Assembly: GCF_011761945.1 (NCBI RefSeq)
Contig: NZ_JAASQV010000003.1
Location: 420,170-484,169, forward strand
Direction: 5' to 3'
DNA: 64,000 bases
DNA from: Sphingomonas leidyi
GTDB taxonomy: Bacteria > Pseudomonadota > Alphaproteobacteria > Sphingomonadales > Sphingomonadaceae
How positions within the stretch are numbered: the stretch's first letter is position 1; each line of letters starts with the position of its first letter. Shown piece by piece: positions 41,004 through 48,939 of the stretch. The notes below the pieces were generated by a model. The model was not told where the DNA came from. It did no database searches and saw only the letters and a program-made list of their open reading frames with translations. A program made the position numbers and the translations under genes.

Positions 41004-43084
41004 TGCCCCCCGCGATCCTGAACTTCCTGAACAAGCTCGGCCTGAACCGCGACATCGCGCTCGCGGGCGGCGTGGTCGCGATCATCGCGATGCTGATCCT
41101 GCCGATCCCCGGCTGGCTGCTCGACCTGGGCCTGGCGCTGTCGATCACCGTATCGGTGATGATCCTGATGACCGCCCTGTTCATCGAGAAGCCGCTGGAG
41201 CTCAGCGCCTTTCCGACGATCCTGCTGGTGGCGACGATGCTGCGCCTGGGCCTCAACCTCGCCTCGACCCGCCTGATCCTCACCCATGGGCACGAGGGGC
41301 CCGATGCCGCCGGCGGCGTGATCGGGGCGTTCGGCGAGTTCCTGATGGGCGGCGAGGTGATCATCGGGCTCACCATCTTCATCATCCTGATCGTCATCAA
41401 CTTCGTCGTCATCACCAAGGGCGCCGGGCGCATCGCCGAAGTCGCGGCGCGCTTCAGCCTGGATTCGATGCCCGGCAAGCAGATGGCGATCGACGCCGAT
41501 CTTTCCGCCGGCATGATCAACGAGGATCAGGCCAAGGCCCGCCGCGCCGAAGTGGAGGCCGAGAGCGGCTTCTACGGCGCGATGGACGGCGCCTCGAAGT
41601 TCGTGAAGGGCGATGCGATTGCCGGCCTGCTGATCACCGCGGTGAACATCGTCGTCGGCCTGACCATCGGCGTCGTCTCGCATGGCGTGCCCATCGGCGA
41701 GGCTTTCCACACCTATACGACCCTGACCGCCGGCGACGGCCTGGTCAGCCAGATCCCGGCGCTCATCATCTCGATCGCCGCGGGCCTGCTCGTCTCCAAG
41801 GGCGGTGTGAAGGGCAAGACCGGCGCCGCGCTGGGCGACCAGCTGGGCCGCTATCCCAAGGCGTTCGGCATGGTCTCGGTCCTGATGGGCGCGCTCGCCA
41901 TCATGCCGGGCATGCCCTTCCTGCCCTTCGCCGTCTTCTCCGCCGCATCGGGCTTCGTCGCTTGGCGGATGAGCAGGAAGGCAGCCGCCAGGGCCGCGCT
42001 GGAAAAGGCCGTCGCCGCGCAGGAACAGGCCCAGGCCGCCGTGGTCGAGCAGCCGATCTCGCAGACGCTGGCGATCGACGCGGTGCGCATCGAGATCGGC
42101 TATGCGCTGCTGCCGATGATCAACGACGAGCAGCGCGAGCCGCGCCTCGACGACCAGGTCCGCGCGCTGCGCCGGCAGATGGCGACCGATTTCGGCTTCG
42201 TGCTCCCCTCGGTCCGCATCATCGACAATATGGGCCTGAAGCCCAACGAATATGTCATCACGATCAAGGAGACCGAGGCGGCGCGCGGCGAGATCCGCGT
42301 CGACAAGCTGCTGATGATCAATCCGGGCGGCGGCCCGGCCGGCCTGCCCGGCGAGCCGACCACCGAACCGGTGTTCGGCCTGCCCGCCCTGTGGATCGAT
42401 CGCGAGCTGCGCGACGAAGCCGGCTTCCGCGGGCTCACCGTGGTGGAGTGCGGCACGATCATCACCACGCACCTGACCGAGCTGGTCAAGGAGAACATCG
42501 CCGACCTGCTCTCCTATGCGGAGACCCAGAAGCTGCTGACCGAAGTCCACAAGGATTCGGAGAAGCTGGTCGCCGACATCATCCCGGCCAAGGTCTCGAT
42601 CTCCAGCGTGCAGCGCATCCTGCAGAACCTGCTGGGCGAAGGCATCTCGATCCGCGACGTGCCGACGATCCTGGAAGGCATTGCCGAAGCCGCGCCGCTG
42701 ACCAGCAACCTGACCCAGATGACCGAGCATGTCCGCTCGCGTCTGGCCCGGCAGATCAGCGCGTCGCAAGTGCGCGGCGAGGCGATACCGGTGGTGACGC
42801 TGTCGCCCGAATGGGACCAGGAGTTCGCGGAGAGCATCCTGGGCCAGGGTGACGAACGCCAGCTGGCGATGGCGCCCTCGTCGCTCCACAAGTTCATCGC
42901 GCATGTCCGCGAGACCTATGACCGGCTGGCGCAGGACGGCGAGATCCCGTGCATGCTGACCAGCCCGGCGATCCGCCCGTTCGTCCGCTCGATCATCGAG
43001 CGGGTGCGCCCGGCGACGGTGGTGCTCTCCCAGAACGAGATCCATGCCCGCGCCCGCATCCGCGCGCTCGGCACGATCGGCTGA
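41003..43084 (+). CDS. flhA: Flagellar export gate protein FlhA
   Basis: A 693-residue export protein. Seven to eight membrane helices in the first 330 residues, with the FHIPEP signature region LRLGLNLASTRLIL and ARFSLDSMPGKQMAIDADL. The large cytoplasmic domain contains GYALLPMINDEQ and EALLSYAETQKLL-like sequence near 500. ATG 41003 is supported by the TGATG junction with the 52-codon gene; an in-frame TTG at 40985 has no good ribosome site. Confidence 0.95.
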   Translation: MPPAILNFLNKLGLNRDIALAGGVVAIIAMLILPIPGWLLDLGLALSITVSVMILMTALFIEKPLELSAFPTILLVATMLRLGLNLASTRLILTHGHEGPDAAGGVIGAFGEFLMGGEVIIGLTIFIILIVINFVVITKGAGRIAEVAARFSLDSMPGKQMAIDADLSAGMINEDQAKARRAEVEAESGFYGAMDGASKFVKGDAIAGLLITAVNIVVGLTIGVVSHGVPIGEAFHTYTTLTAGDGLVSQIPALIISIAAGLLVSKGGVKGKTGAALGDQLGRYPKAFGMVSVLMGALAIMPGMPFLPFAVFSAASGFVAWRMSRKAAARAALEKAVAAQEQAQAAVVEQPISQTLAIDAVRIEIGYALLPMINDEQREPRLDDQVRALRRQMATDFGFVLPSVRIIDNMGLKPNEYVITIKETEAARGEIRVDKLLMINPGGGPAGLPGEPTTEPVFGLPALWIDRELRDEAGFRGLTVVECGTIITTHLTELVKENIADLLSYAETQKLLTEVHKDSEKLVADIIPAKVSISSVQRILQNLLGEGISIRDVPTILEGIAEAAPLTSNLTQMTEHVRSRLARQISASQVRGEAIPVVTLSPEWDQEFAESILGQGDERQLAMAPSSLHKFIAHVRETYDRLAQDGEIPCMLTSPAIRPFVRSIIERVRPATVVLSQNEIHARARIRALGTIG

Positions 43085-43112
43085 ACGCGAACCGTTTCGG
43101 CGGCGAACATCC

Positions 43113-43118
43113 TATAAT
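43113..43118 (+). promoter_or_regulatory. -10 element (TATAAT) of fliK-flgD
   Basis: GAACATCCTATAATGAAG, 40 bases before fliK. The same GAACATCCTATAA string precedes the HAD-like gene at 9452. Confidence 0.55.
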
Positions 43119-43157
43119 GAAGATTGCGGGCCCCATGCCCGCTCATGAGGCGCGTGC

Positions 43158-44570
43158 ATGCAGATAAACACTATCGGGTTTCCCGCGAGCCTCCTCGGCG
43201 CAACGAGCGCCGACTCCGTTGCCGGCTTCGGCTTCGCGCAAATGCTCGGCGCACCGGCCAGTTCGGCCGGCACCGGCCCCACGCCGCCACCGGCCGCCAA
43301 TGACGTGCTGGCGCCCGCCGCGCCGCTGAGCATGGCGCAACTCCTCACCACTGCCGCGCCGGCGGCGGCCGCGGAAGCTCCGCCGGTCGAGGGGGCGCCG
43401 CCGCAGCCCGCCCTGCCGGCGGAAGCACAGCCTGCCGTACGGGCGGAAGCGCAGCCTCTGGCGGGCTCGCTGCCCGCGGTGGCGGAAGATCCCGCCGCCA
43501 CACCGGACAAGCCGCCCCTGCCGGGCACCGAGGCCAGGCCGGCCAAGCCGGCGGCGAGCGCCCTGCCCGCGCCCTTGCCCGCCGAACCCGCCGAACCGGC
43601 GATCGACACGCCTCCCGCCCCGGCCGCCGAGACGGGCGAGCAAGCCCAGGCCGCGCAGCCGGAAGCGCCGAGGGCTCCGATCAAGCGCGGCCCGCGCCCG
43701 GCGAACCTCGGCGAGGAGCCGCCCGCCGCCGCTCCCGCCGCCATCCCGGACACTGCGCAGGCCGCCGACATGGTCGCGGTCGCCCTGACCCAGGCGCCCC
43801 CGCGTCCCGAGCTCGCGACGAGGCCGCAGCCCTTGCCGGCGCGCCAGACCGGCGACGCCTTGCCCCCTGCGCGCAAGGCCGATGTCGTGCGCGGGAACCC
43901 AGGCGCGGCGCCCGCCCCCGAGCCGGCAGCCGGCAACGACAAGGTCGAGGCAGCAGTTTCGGCGATGGCCGGCAAGCCGGGCGGCGGGAAGGACAATATG
44001 CCGGGCGACGAGGCTGGCCAGGCGCCGGCATTCGCGCTGCGCCACGACGCGCATGCCGCGCCCGCCGCACCGCATGCCGCCCCCGACGCTTCCCGCGGCC
44101 AGGCGGCACCCGCCATGGCAACGGCCGAACCGGTGGTCGCCGCGCGGCCCGGTCATCTCGGCCAGGCGCTCGGCGTCGAGATCGCGCACAAGGTGGAGGC
44201 CGGCGAGGAGATGCTGCGCGTGCGGCTGAGCCCGGACAATCTCGGCAAGGTCGAGGTGACGCTGTCGTTCGACGATGCCGGCACGCTGCGCGCCACGGTG
44301 CGCGCGGATAGCGCCCATGCGCTCGACCTGCTCCGCCAGGACGCGCCCGATCTCGGCCGCGCACTCGACCAGGCGGGCATCCGCGCCGACGCGCAGAGCT
44401 TCCGCTTCGAGAGCCGCACCGGCGACGGCAACGCGCAGGCGCAGCAGCAGCCGCAACAGCAGAACCAGAATTCCTCCGCCGGCCGACGCGCCGGCAACGA
44501 CGAACCCGATACGGCCGACATCGCCTATCGCAGCATCCGCGGCGACGGGCAGGTCGACCTTCTCGCCTAG
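43158..44570 (+). CDS. fliK: Flagellar hook-length control protein FliK
   Basis: A 470-residue export substrate. The first 330 residues are a long Pro/Ala-rich unstructured ruler. The C-terminal domain (about 335-430) has GQALGVEIAHKVEAGEEMLRVRLSPDNLGKVEVTLSFDDAGTLRATVRADS, the FliK signature region. It ends with a Gln-rich tail. Twelve bases before flgD, its natural neighbour. Confidence 0.88.
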   Translation: MQINTIGFPASLLGATSADSVAGFGFAQMLGAPASSAGTGPTPPPAANDVLAPAAPLSMAQLLTTAAPAAAAEAPPVEGAPPQPALPAEAQPAVRAEAQPLAGSLPAVAEDPAATPDKPPLPGTEARPAKPAASALPAPLPAEPAEPAIDTPPAPAAETGEQAQAAQPEAPRAPIKRGPRPANLGEEPPAAAPAAIPDTAQAADMVAVALTQAPPRPELATRPQPLPARQTGDALPPARKADVVRGNPGAAPAPEPAAGNDKVEAAVSAMAGKPGGGKDNMPGDEAGQAPAFALRHDAHAAPAAPHAAPDASRGQAAPAMATAEPVVAARPGHLGQALGVEIAHKVEAGEEMLRVRLSPDNLGKVEVTLSFDDAGTLRATVRADSAHALDLLRQDAPDLGRALDQAGIRADAQSFRFESRTGDGNAQAQQQPQQQNQNSSAGRRAGNDEPDTADIAYRSIRGDGQVDLLA

Positions 44571-44581
44571 GAGCAGCCAGC

Positions 44582-45292
44582 ATGACTACCGTCAACACCG
44601 CGACCAACACGCCGGCAACGAACGGCACGGCCAATGCGTCGAGCACCGGCCTCAACGGCGACTTCACGATGTTCCTGAAGCTGCTGACCACGCAGATGCA
44701 GAACCAGGACCCGCTGAGCCCGATGGACACGGCCCAGTATACGCAGCAGCTGGTGCAATATTCGCAGGTCGAGCAGTCGATGGCGCAGACCAACACGCTC
44801 AAGTCGATCCTGTCGGCGCTGGGCACCCAGAACCTCACCCAGGCTTCGTCGCTGATCGGCCGCGCGGTGGAAGTGGACTCGCCTGTCGCCGGGCTCACCG
44901 GCACCCAGGCGGCGCAGTGGAGCTGGAGCACGCCGCGCGACGCCGCCTCCGTGGTCGCGACGATCAGCGACGCGTCTGGCAAGGTCGTCGACACCCGCAC
45001 CGTCCAGGTGACCGGCAATAGCGGCACCCTCGCCTGGGACGGCCTGACCTCGGGCGGCCGCGAGATGCCGGCCGGCAAATATTCGCTGTCGCTCAAGGCG
45101 CTCGACAGTTCGGGCACCCAGCTGACCAGCACGGTCCACAGCATCGGCACGGTCAGCGACGTGCAGCTCAGCAACGGCGCGGTGCTGGTGACGGTGAACG
45201 GCAGCCAGGTCGAGGCGGGCAAGCTCATCCGCATCGGCGGCGCCGGGGCCGGCACGGGCACGGGCACGGGTAGCGGCAATAGCGGCGCCTAG
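44582..45292 (+). CDS. flgD: Hook cap protein FlgD
   Basis: A 236-residue scaffold for hook assembly. N-terminal FLKLLTTQMQNQDPLSPMDTAQYTQQLVQYSQVEQ is diagnostic. It is followed by the FlgD Tudor/FnIII-like domain with LAWDGLTSGGREMPAGKYSLSLKA. The C-terminus ends in a GTG-repeat-like stretch (GTGTGTGSGNSG). Confidence 0.94.
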   Translation: MTTVNTATNTPATNGTANASSTGLNGDFTMFLKLLTTQMQNQDPLSPMDTAQYTQQLVQYSQVEQSMAQTNTLKSILSALGTQNLTQASSLIGRAVEVDSPVAGLTGTQAAQWSWSTPRDAASVVATISDASGKVVDTRTVQVTGNSGTLAWDGLTSGGREMPAGKYSLSLKALDSSGTQLTSTVHSIGTVSDVQLSNGAVLVTVNGSQVEAGKLIRIGGAGAGTGTGTGSGNSGA

Positions 45293-45397
45293 GCCGGAGT
45301 GACGGCGTGGATCGGTTCCCGCTCCGAATGTCGATCGGGACCATATCCCAGGGGTTTCCCTGAGGGCCGGGCGTTTGGGGCGCCGCTTCCCCGCCTC

Positions 45398-45403
45398 TAT
45401 AAT
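45398..45403 (+). promoter_or_regulatory. -10 element (TATAAT) not followed by a coding gene
   Basis: CCGCCTCTATAATGGAATC, same type as the flagellar promoters, 105 bases after flgD. Transcription would start near 45410 and read into the structured segment ending at the terminator 45499-45533. Confidence 0.55.
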
Positions 45404-45409
45404 GGAATC

Positions 45410-45533
45410 AGAGAGGCGGGCGGACGTATCAATCCCCTCGCGATCCGCCCGTCTCTCGGCCGGCGCCGCGGCGCCTTGTTCTTCCTTCGCTTAACCGAGC
45501 GGGCCGGATCCTCCACCGGCCCGCTTTTCTTTT
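45410..45533 (+). ncRNA. Candidate small RNA downstream of flgD
   Basis: A segment of about 124 bases without a plausible reading frame, directly after the TATAAT box. It contains a 14-bp stem (GAGAGGCGGGCGGA at 45411-45424 with 45444-45457, one G-U pair), a palindrome GGCGCCGCGGCGCC (45463-45476), and a terminator: GCGGGCCGG, 8-base loop, CCGGCCCGC, then TTTTCTTTT. Promoter, compact folds and intrinsic terminator together fit an independent sRNA. Alternatively, the hairpins only end the flgD transcript. Confidence 0.5.
45499..45533 (+). terminator. Intrinsic terminator of the candidate sRNA
   Basis: Nine-bp perfect GC stem (45499-45507 with 45516-45524) followed by TTTTCTTTT; the clearest plus-strand terminator of the window. 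Confidence 0.8.
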
Positions 45534-45558
45534 GGACCCCGAGCCGGGCCGAACAGCA

Positions 45559-45583
45559 GAACGGGGCCCAACGGGCCCCGTTC
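45559..45583. terminator. GC palindrome downstream of the 45608-45940 gene
   Basis: GAACGGGGCCC-AAC-GGGCCCCGTTC, a perfect 11-bp stem 25 bases after the stop of the minus-strand gene. Without a long T-run; probable transcript end or mRNA barrier. Confidence 0.5.
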
Positions 45584-45607
45584 GCGATCTTCGAAACGGA
45601 TGTGGGA

Positions 45608-45940
45608 TCAGGCGTGCGCGGCACGCAGGATCGGCTGCGTGGGCAGCTGGATGATCCGCATCGGCGGCAGCTCATCCCCGGCTTCGGCCACTTCATAGGC
45701 GTCCAGCGCGCAACCGGGCAATGCGGCGGGCGCGGTGAGCATGGCGATGCAATCGGCGATCGACGGATCCTCGCGCGGGCCGATCGTGTCGAGCACGTCG
45801 GCCAGCGTCGTGCCCGGCGCGGCCAGCGCGCGATCGGCGGCGGCGGCCCAGAGCGCCCGCGCATCCTCGACCGTTAGCGTTAACGTCACCGTGTAGCCGG
45901 TCGCCGCTTCCAAACCCTGCCTGATTTCACCAACGCCCAT
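45608..45940 (-). CDS. Hypothetical protein in a flagellar-promoter operon
   Basis: A 110-residue cytoplasmic protein that I do not recognise. ATG 45940 follows a GGGGGC-containing site. Sequence: GVGEIRQGLEAATGYTVTLTLTVEDARALWAAAADRALAAPG, then a conserved-looking DVLDTIGPREDPSIADCIAMLTAP and a proline-ended tail. Downstream of, and probably cotranscribed with, the 133-residue gene at 46038 (97-base gap). Confidence 0.55.
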   Translation of the reverse strand: MGVGEIRQGLEAATGYTVTLTLTVEDARALWAAAADRALAAPGTTLADVLDTIGPREDPSIADCIAMLTAPAALPGCALDAYEVAEAGDELPPMRIIQLPTQPILRAAHA

Positions 45941-46037
45941 TTGTCTGCCCCCGACCTGTTCGTGTGAATTTTGTATTAAATGCCTCAAAGCCGGCTTGCG
46001 GCGTAGTACGGGCAAGCCCGTATGTGGTTTTGCGGAA

Positions 46038-46439
46038 TCAATGGACCCGCGCTTCCGCCCGCCGCCCGAGCTCGCGGGCATGCGCCGCGACCAGGCACAG
46101 TTCGGCATAGAGCCGATCCCAGAAAGGCGCCGGGATATCGAGCGCCGGACCGTCCGACTGATGGAGCGCGAGCGCGGCGCAGGGATCGAGCCCCAGGCGG
46201 AAGCGCGTGGCGAACACGCCATCGATATGCTCGTCGGGCAGATCGTGCGGCACGGCAAGGCGCGCCGACATGATGTAGCCCGACAGGATGTCGACGCCGT
46301 AACCGTCGAGCATCACGCGGGGCCGGCCGGCCATGTCCGGCCGCTCGAGCACCACGAGCGCGCCCGAGGGATGCTCCTCGACGCTCACCTGGAGCCGGCC
46401 GCCGAACGCATCAGTGATTTCTCTGATCCTGGGAAACAA
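46038..46439 (-). CDS. Hypothetical protein with flagellar-type promoter
   Basis: A 133-residue protein, no recognised family. It reads MFPRIREITDAFGGRLQVSVEEHPSG, then ARPRVMLDGYGVDILSGYIMSARLAVPHDLPDEHIDG, a mixed alpha/beta composition with no membrane helix or signal. The TATAAT box 24 bases upstream is of the flagellar type, suggesting coexpression with the filament and hook genes around it. Confidence 0.55.
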   Translation of the reverse strand: MFPRIREITDAFGGRLQVSVEEHPSGALVVLERPDMAGRPRVMLDGYGVDILSGYIMSARLAVPHDLPDEHIDGVFATRFRLGLDPCAALALHQSDGPALDIPAPFWDRLYAELCLVAAHARELGRRAEARVH

Positions 46440-46462
46440 GGCTCTATTCTCCTCTTGGGATC

Positions 46463-46468
46463 ATTATA
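46463..46468 (-). promoter_or_regulatory. -10 element (TATAAT) for the 46038-46439 gene
   Basis: Minus-strand ACGCCTCTATAATGATCC. Upstream on that strand CCCGCAATTTTCTTGCG looks like a degenerate ftr site. Confidence 0.5.
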
Positions 46469-46518
46469 GAGGCGTCAACCAATTGGCGGGGCGGCGCGCG
46501 CAAGAAAATTGCGGGCAC

Positions 46519-46553
46519 GAAAAAGGAGGCCGGGACTTGCGTCCCGGCCTCCT
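46519..46553 (-). terminator. Intrinsic terminator of fliC
   Basis: A perfect 13-bp stem, AGGAGGCCGGGAC with loop TTGC, followed on the minus strand by TTTTT. It lies 36 bases after the flagellin stop codon. Confidence 0.85.
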
Positions 46554-46588
46554 CGTCAGGGCCATAGACTCCAGGGAAAAGTCCGGCC

Positions 46589-47443
46589 TTAACGGAACAG
46601 CGAGGTGATGGTCGACGGCGCCTGGTTGGCGATCGACAGAGCCTGCACACCGAGCTGCTGCTTGACCTGCAGCGCCTGCAGCTTCGCCGATTCCTTGGCG
46701 AGATCGGCGTCGACAAGGTTGCCGATGCCGCCCTCGATCACGTCGGAGAGCTTGCTGGTGAAGGTCGCCTGAGCATCGATCTTGCGCGAAGCCGCGCCGA
46801 GGGTGCTGAGGCTGGTCTTCAGGTTCGCCTGGGTCGTGGTGATCGTGTCGATCATCGCCTGCGCCGAAGCCTGGGTGCTGATGCTGCCGCCCGAAGCGAT
46901 CGTGACGACCGAGCCGCCAAGGTCGAGACCCTGGTTGGTGACGCTCAGCGAGTCCGGATCCCAGGTGGTCGAGCCGGTGTTCGAGTCCTGCAGCGACTGC
47001 AGGGCCGTCACGGTGCCGCCCGAAGCCTTCAGCAGGTTCGTGCCGTTGAAGTCAGACGAGTTCACGATCGTGGTGATCTGGTCACGCAGGGCAACGAAGT
47101 CCGCGTTGAGCGCGTCACGGGTCGACGTGTCGATGCCGGCGTCGGCGGCCTGGTAGGCCTTCGCCTTCATCTGGTTCACGACGTCCGAGATCTGCTCGGC
47201 GCCAGCCACCGCCACATCGGTCACGCTCTTGGCGCGGCTCAGCGACGAAGACACGGCAGCGAGGCCGCCCATGTCGCCACGCAGGCCCTGAGCGATCGTG
47301 TACGAAGCCGAGTCGTCCTTGGTCGACGCAACCTTCAGGCCGGTGTTGATGCGGCTCTGAACCTGCGACAGGCCCCGGTTGGTCTCGTTGAGGCTCTGGA
47401 GAGCCGCCATCGCACCGACGTTGGTGTTAACCGAAAATGCCAT
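46589..47443 (-). CDS. fliC: Flagellin
   Basis: A 284-residue flagellin. N-terminal D0/D1 helices MAFSVNTNVGAMAALQSLNETNRGLSQVQSRINTGLKVASTKDDSASYTIAQGLRG and C-terminal DADLAKESAKLQALQVKQQLGVQALSIANQAPSTITSLFR are canonical; the variable middle is short (about 100 residues). It is the only flagellin in the window. A leader of about 100 bases precedes the ATG, which FlbT or FlaF may act on as in Caulobacter. Codon use is strongly biased, as expected for a highly expressed gene. Confidence 0.96.
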   Translation of the reverse strand: MAFSVNTNVGAMAALQSLNETNRGLSQVQSRINTGLKVASTKDDSASYTIAQGLRGDMGGLAAVSSSLSRAKSVTDVAVAGAEQISDVVNQMKAKAYQAADAGIDTSTRDALNADFVALRDQITTIVNSSDFNGTNLLKASGGTVTALQSLQDSNTGSTTWDPDSLSVTNQGLDLGGSVVTIASGGSISTQASAQAMIDTITTTQANLKTSLSTLGAASRKIDAQATFTSKLSDVIEGGIGNLVDADLAKESAKLQALQVKQQLGVQALSIANQAPSTITSLFR

Positions 47444-47548
47444 TTCCCTATCCTTCTTGGATCGAAGGGCCGCTTCTGCGACCCGGACCGGTGACGCCGG
47501 CCCGCGACGGAACGTGATCGGTACGCCCGCATCATCATTGTGGGAAGA

Positions 47549-47554
47549 ATTATA
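47549..47554 (-). promoter_or_regulatory. -10 element (TATAAT) of fliC
   Basis: Minus-strand GGTCATCCTATAATTCTTCC, about 105 bases before the flagellin ATG. Confidence 0.6.
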
Positions 47555-47587
47555 GGATGACCAAAATTACCTGGAGAATTTAGATGG

Positions 47588-47604
47588 TTAGCAAAGAGTT
47601 AACC
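47588..47604. promoter_or_regulatory. CtrA-like box and inverted repeat upstream of fliC
   Basis: TTAGCAAAGAGTTAACC fits TTAA-N7-TTAAC with one mismatch, 35-55 bases upstream of the fliC -10. The wider segment GATGGTTA (47583-47590) ... TAACCATC (47600-47607) is a perfect 8-base inverted repeat, so a dimeric regulator could bind. Confidence 0.4.
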
Positions 47605-47681
47605 ATCGTTTCCAGGCGTGGTGGGCAAGGAATTCCGGGAGCTTGTCGTCCTTCCCCTCTCCCCGCGAGCGGAGGGGGAGA

Positions 47682-47718
47682 AAGGAAAATCGCCCCGCAG
47701 CGCGGGCTGCGAGGCGAT
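47682..47718 (-). terminator. Intrinsic terminator of the flgF-G-A-H operon
   Basis: On the minus strand ATCGCCTCGCAG-CCCGCG-CTGCGGGGCGAT followed by TTTTCCTTT, 22 bases after flgH. Confidence 0.75.
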
Positions 47719-47740
47719 CCTCTCCAAAGCTGGCGACGGC

Positions 47741-48499
47741 TCAGAAGGGGAAGAGCGCGTCATAGATCTGCTGGCCCCAGCGCGCCTGCTGCGCGTCGGT
47801 CAGCTGGCCCTTGCCGCCATAGATCACGCGTGCCTCGGCGATCTGCGAATGGCGGATCGAATTGTCGCGGGCGATGTCCTCGGGGCGGATGAGGCCGGTG
47901 ATGATCAGCTCGCGCATCTCGAAGTTCACGCGGACTTCCTGGCGGCCCTTGATCATCAGATTGCCGTTGGGGAGCACCTGGGTGACGATGGCGGCCATCG
48001 TCATGTTGATCGTCTCCGAACGGGCGGTGGTGCCGCCGCCGGCATATTTCGAGCCCGAATTGGTCTCGAGCGCGGCATTGGCGTCGGCGCCGAGCAGCTT
48101 CTTCACCGGGCTGATGCCCAGCAGGCCGCCCAGGCCGCCGCTCTCGCTGCCGCCGCGGGTGCGCGAGGTGTTGTTGCCCAGGTCCGCCTTGTCGGCGATG
48201 TTGATCCGGATCGTCAGGATGTCGCCGGTCTTGTTCGCGCGCTGGTCGCGGAACAGCGCGCCGGCGCCGGTGCGGAACAGCGAGGCGCTGCTGCTGCCCT
48301 GCGGCTGGACAGCGGCGGTGGTGGTAGCGCCGCTACGGACCCGCTCGGCCGGCATCGCCAGCGACGGCTCGACCTCCGCCACTTCGACCGGCTGGATCTC
48401 GGAAAGCTTGGGGGCCTTGCCCACCTGCTTCAGGCGCCCGACGGCGCCGCAACCCGAAAGCGTGGCGCAGACGGCCATCGCGAGAATGATCTTGCGCAT
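47741..48499 (-). CDS. flgH: Flagellar L-ring lipoprotein FlgH
   Basis: A 252-residue outer membrane ring subunit. Lipoprotein signal MRKIILAMAVCATLSGC with Cys17 as lipidation site. Conserved GALFRDQRANKTGDILTIRINIADKADLGNNTSR and LPNGNLMIKGRQEVRVNFEMRELIITGLIRPEDI. ATG 48499 after GGGAAGC is chosen over TTG 48514. Last gene of flgF-G-A-H. Confidence 0.95.
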   Translation of the reverse strand: MRKIILAMAVCATLSGCGAVGRLKQVGKAPKLSEIQPVEVAEVEPSLAMPAERVRSGATTTAAVQPQGSSSASLFRTGAGALFRDQRANKTGDILTIRINIADKADLGNNTSRTRGGSESGGLGGLLGISPVKKLLGADANAALETNSGSKYAGGGTTARSETINMTMAAIVTQVLPNGNLMIKGRQEVRVNFEMRELIITGLIRPEDIARDNSIRHSQIAEARVIYGGKGQLTDAQQARWGQQIYDALFPF

Positions 48500-48510
48500 G
48501 ATAGCTTCCC

Positions 48511-48939
48511 TCAAGGCGTGACGATGCGCACGGCGCCCGTGGCCTCGACGACCCCGTCCAGCGTGCGATTGGTTGCATTGGCGACGACCCGGACGGCCTC
48601 GCCCCTGGAGCCGCCGCCGAGCGCGCGGCCCGCCGCGGTGATGATCAGCGGGCCGCTGACGATACGGATCGTCACCGGCTCCCCGCGCCGCACCATCTGC
48701 GGGCGCATCAGATCGGCCTGGCGCACCACCGTGCCGGCGGGCAGGTTGCGCGCGGCTTCCATGCCCGAGGCCTGGTCGATGGTGAGCGCGCCGCGCGCGG
48801 TGGCGGCGGGGCGCTGCTCGACCGCGAAGTCGCCCGCCTCGATCCGGTCGCCCTTCTGCACGGCATGGCCGAGCACGGCGACCGGCACGTCCTCGGGCGC
48901 GGCGAAGGCGAGCAGCGCGAGGCCGAGAACGCCGAGCAT
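48511..48939 (-). CDS. flgA: P-ring assembly chaperone FlgA
   Basis: A 142-residue periplasmic protein, on the short side for the family. Signal sequence MLGVLGLALLAFA, then SAF-like VPVAVLGHAVQKGDRIEAGDFAVEQRP and RNLPAGTVVRQADLMRPQMVRRGEPVTIRIVSGPLIITAAGRAL. Overlaps the flgG stop by one base. Confidence 0.9.
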   Translation of the reverse strand: MLGVLGLALLAFAAPEDVPVAVLGHAVQKGDRIEAGDFAVEQRPAATARGALTIDQASGMEAARNLPAGTVVRQADLMRPQMVRRGEPVTIRIVSGPLIITAAGRALGGGSRGEAVRVVANATNRTLDGVVEATGAVRIVTP

